From the NCBI GenBank assembly GCA_013396915.1, contig VWZL01002774.1, positions 366,138 to 430,137 of the forward strand: 64,000 nucleotides of DNA. Direction: 5' to 3'. Made by a program: the position numbers and the translations under genes. Source of the DNA: Stercorarius parasiticus (lineage: Eukaryota; Chordata; Aves; Charadriiformes; Stercorariidae). How positions within the stretch are numbered: the first letter of the stretch is position 1; each line of letters opens with the position of its first letter. The notes beneath the pieces are model-generated. The model was not told where the DNA came from, did not search any database, and saw only the letters and a program-made list of their open reading frames with translations. This document shows positions 63,410-64,000 of the stretch, in pieces.

Positions 63410-64000
63410 CAGCTCTGTGAGGCGAAAATCCCTCCCGCGCCGCGTCTGCGGCGCGTTTGCTCAGTTGCCCGCCGCCGCTTTGTTATTTCGCTCGGACTGA
63501 TCTTACATCTTCTGTAGGAGGGAAGGTTGGTCCCCGGCGCAGGGGCCAAGGAGGGGTTCGGTGTAATTTTACGGAGCCGGGGCGCCTCAGGGAGAGCGGG
63601 CGCTGCGCGGGGCTGAGCGGAGCCGCTCGACGGCGTCTCCCTCCGTCGCGGTGCCGCTCCGCGCCTGGCGGCGGGGCAGCTGCTCTCCTCTCCCGCTCCC
63701 CCTGGGTCGCCCCGGCTCCGGTGGCCACCGCGGAGCCCGCTCCGCAGCGCCCGCCCGCACCTGCCGGCGGGGGGAGAGCGGCCCCGCGGAGGATGCGCGG
63801 CGGCGGACGGGCGCTTCTCTCCCCGCTCCTCCGCGCCCGGGCTGCGGGCGGCGTCTCGTCCTCGGCGGCGAGGGTTTCCCCGCTTCCCTCCCGCGCGCTG
63901 CGGCAGCGCCCGGAGCTCCCCCGTCCCCTCGGCGAGGCGCGGGGGGACACGGCGGGTCCCCGCGACACCCGCTCCCGCCGCCGCTCAGGGGGCGCCGGGG
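63410..64000 (+). promoter_or_regulatory. BMI1: CpG island, probable BMI1 promoter and non-coding first exon
   Basis: The last 590 bases are extremely GC- and CpG-rich and run off the window edge. COMMD3 is followed head-to-tail by BMI1 (PCGF4, the RING subunit of Polycomb repressive complex 1) in other vertebrates, and human BMI1 begins with a non-coding exon in a CpG island close to the end of COMMD3. No BMI1 coding sequence (RING finger) is present, as expected if the start codon lies in exon 2 beyond the window. The assignment rests on gene order. A 161-codon minus-strand open frame here is only a consequence of GC richness. Confidence 0.7.

Noticed and set aside
63483..63968. 161-codon minus-strand frame at the window end
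   Set aside because: GC-rich chance frame in the presumed BMI1 promoter island.
1..64000. CRISPR arrays, operons or other prokaryotic systems
   Set aside because: No spaced direct-repeat array or gene cluster is present, and the splicing, CR1 and CpG pattern show vertebrate nuclear DNA.

Overview
This window is nuclear DNA from a vertebrate, most likely a bird. Three things support this. There is one compact, fully spliced protein gene with canonical GT-AG introns whose product I recognise as COMMD3. There is a 5'-truncated CR1 LINE with the usual avian CR1 3' end. The rest is AT-rich non-coding DNA with isolated CpG islands. I cannot name the species.

Layout. Positions 1 to about 29,380 are intergenic DNA with no recognisable gene. 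They hold a CR1 fragment (17,518-18,252), a probable decayed tRNA-derived SINE, several decayed palindromic MITE-like relics and some simple repeats. The largest simple repeat is a CCTTT/CTTT array at 25,988-26,112. From 29,385 to 32,420 there is a CpG-rich domain of about 3 kb made of two CpG islands. The first is broken by a 143-base assembly gap. The second carries an intact tRNA-Asn(GTT) gene on the minus strand with its own Pol III terminator. From 32,420 to about 59,740 the DNA is again AT-rich and intergenic, apart from an unexplained C-rich block at about 43,440-44,090 and candidate conserved non-coding segments near 54.5-55.6 kb.

The gene-dense end starts at about 59,745. COMMD3 (eight coding exons, 193 codons, plus strand) starts inside a CpG-island promoter and ends at a polyadenylation signal at 63,330. 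About 80 bases later a very GC-rich CpG island runs to the window edge. In other vertebrates COMMD3 is followed head-to-tail by the Polycomb gene BMI1, so this island is probably the BMI1 promoter and non-coding first exon; BMI1 coding sequence is not in the window. The long region upstream is then probably the DNAJC1-COMMD3 interval, although no DNAJC1 exon was found.

Nearly all long open frames here are chance frames in GC-rich or simple-repeat DNA. I see no prokaryotic feature, CRISPR array or evident new protein system. The most interesting items are the orphan double CpG island with the tRNA gene upstream of a Polycomb locus, the very short COMMD3-BMI1 spacing, and a 16-base homeodomain-type motif that occurs on both sides of COMMD3 exon 1.
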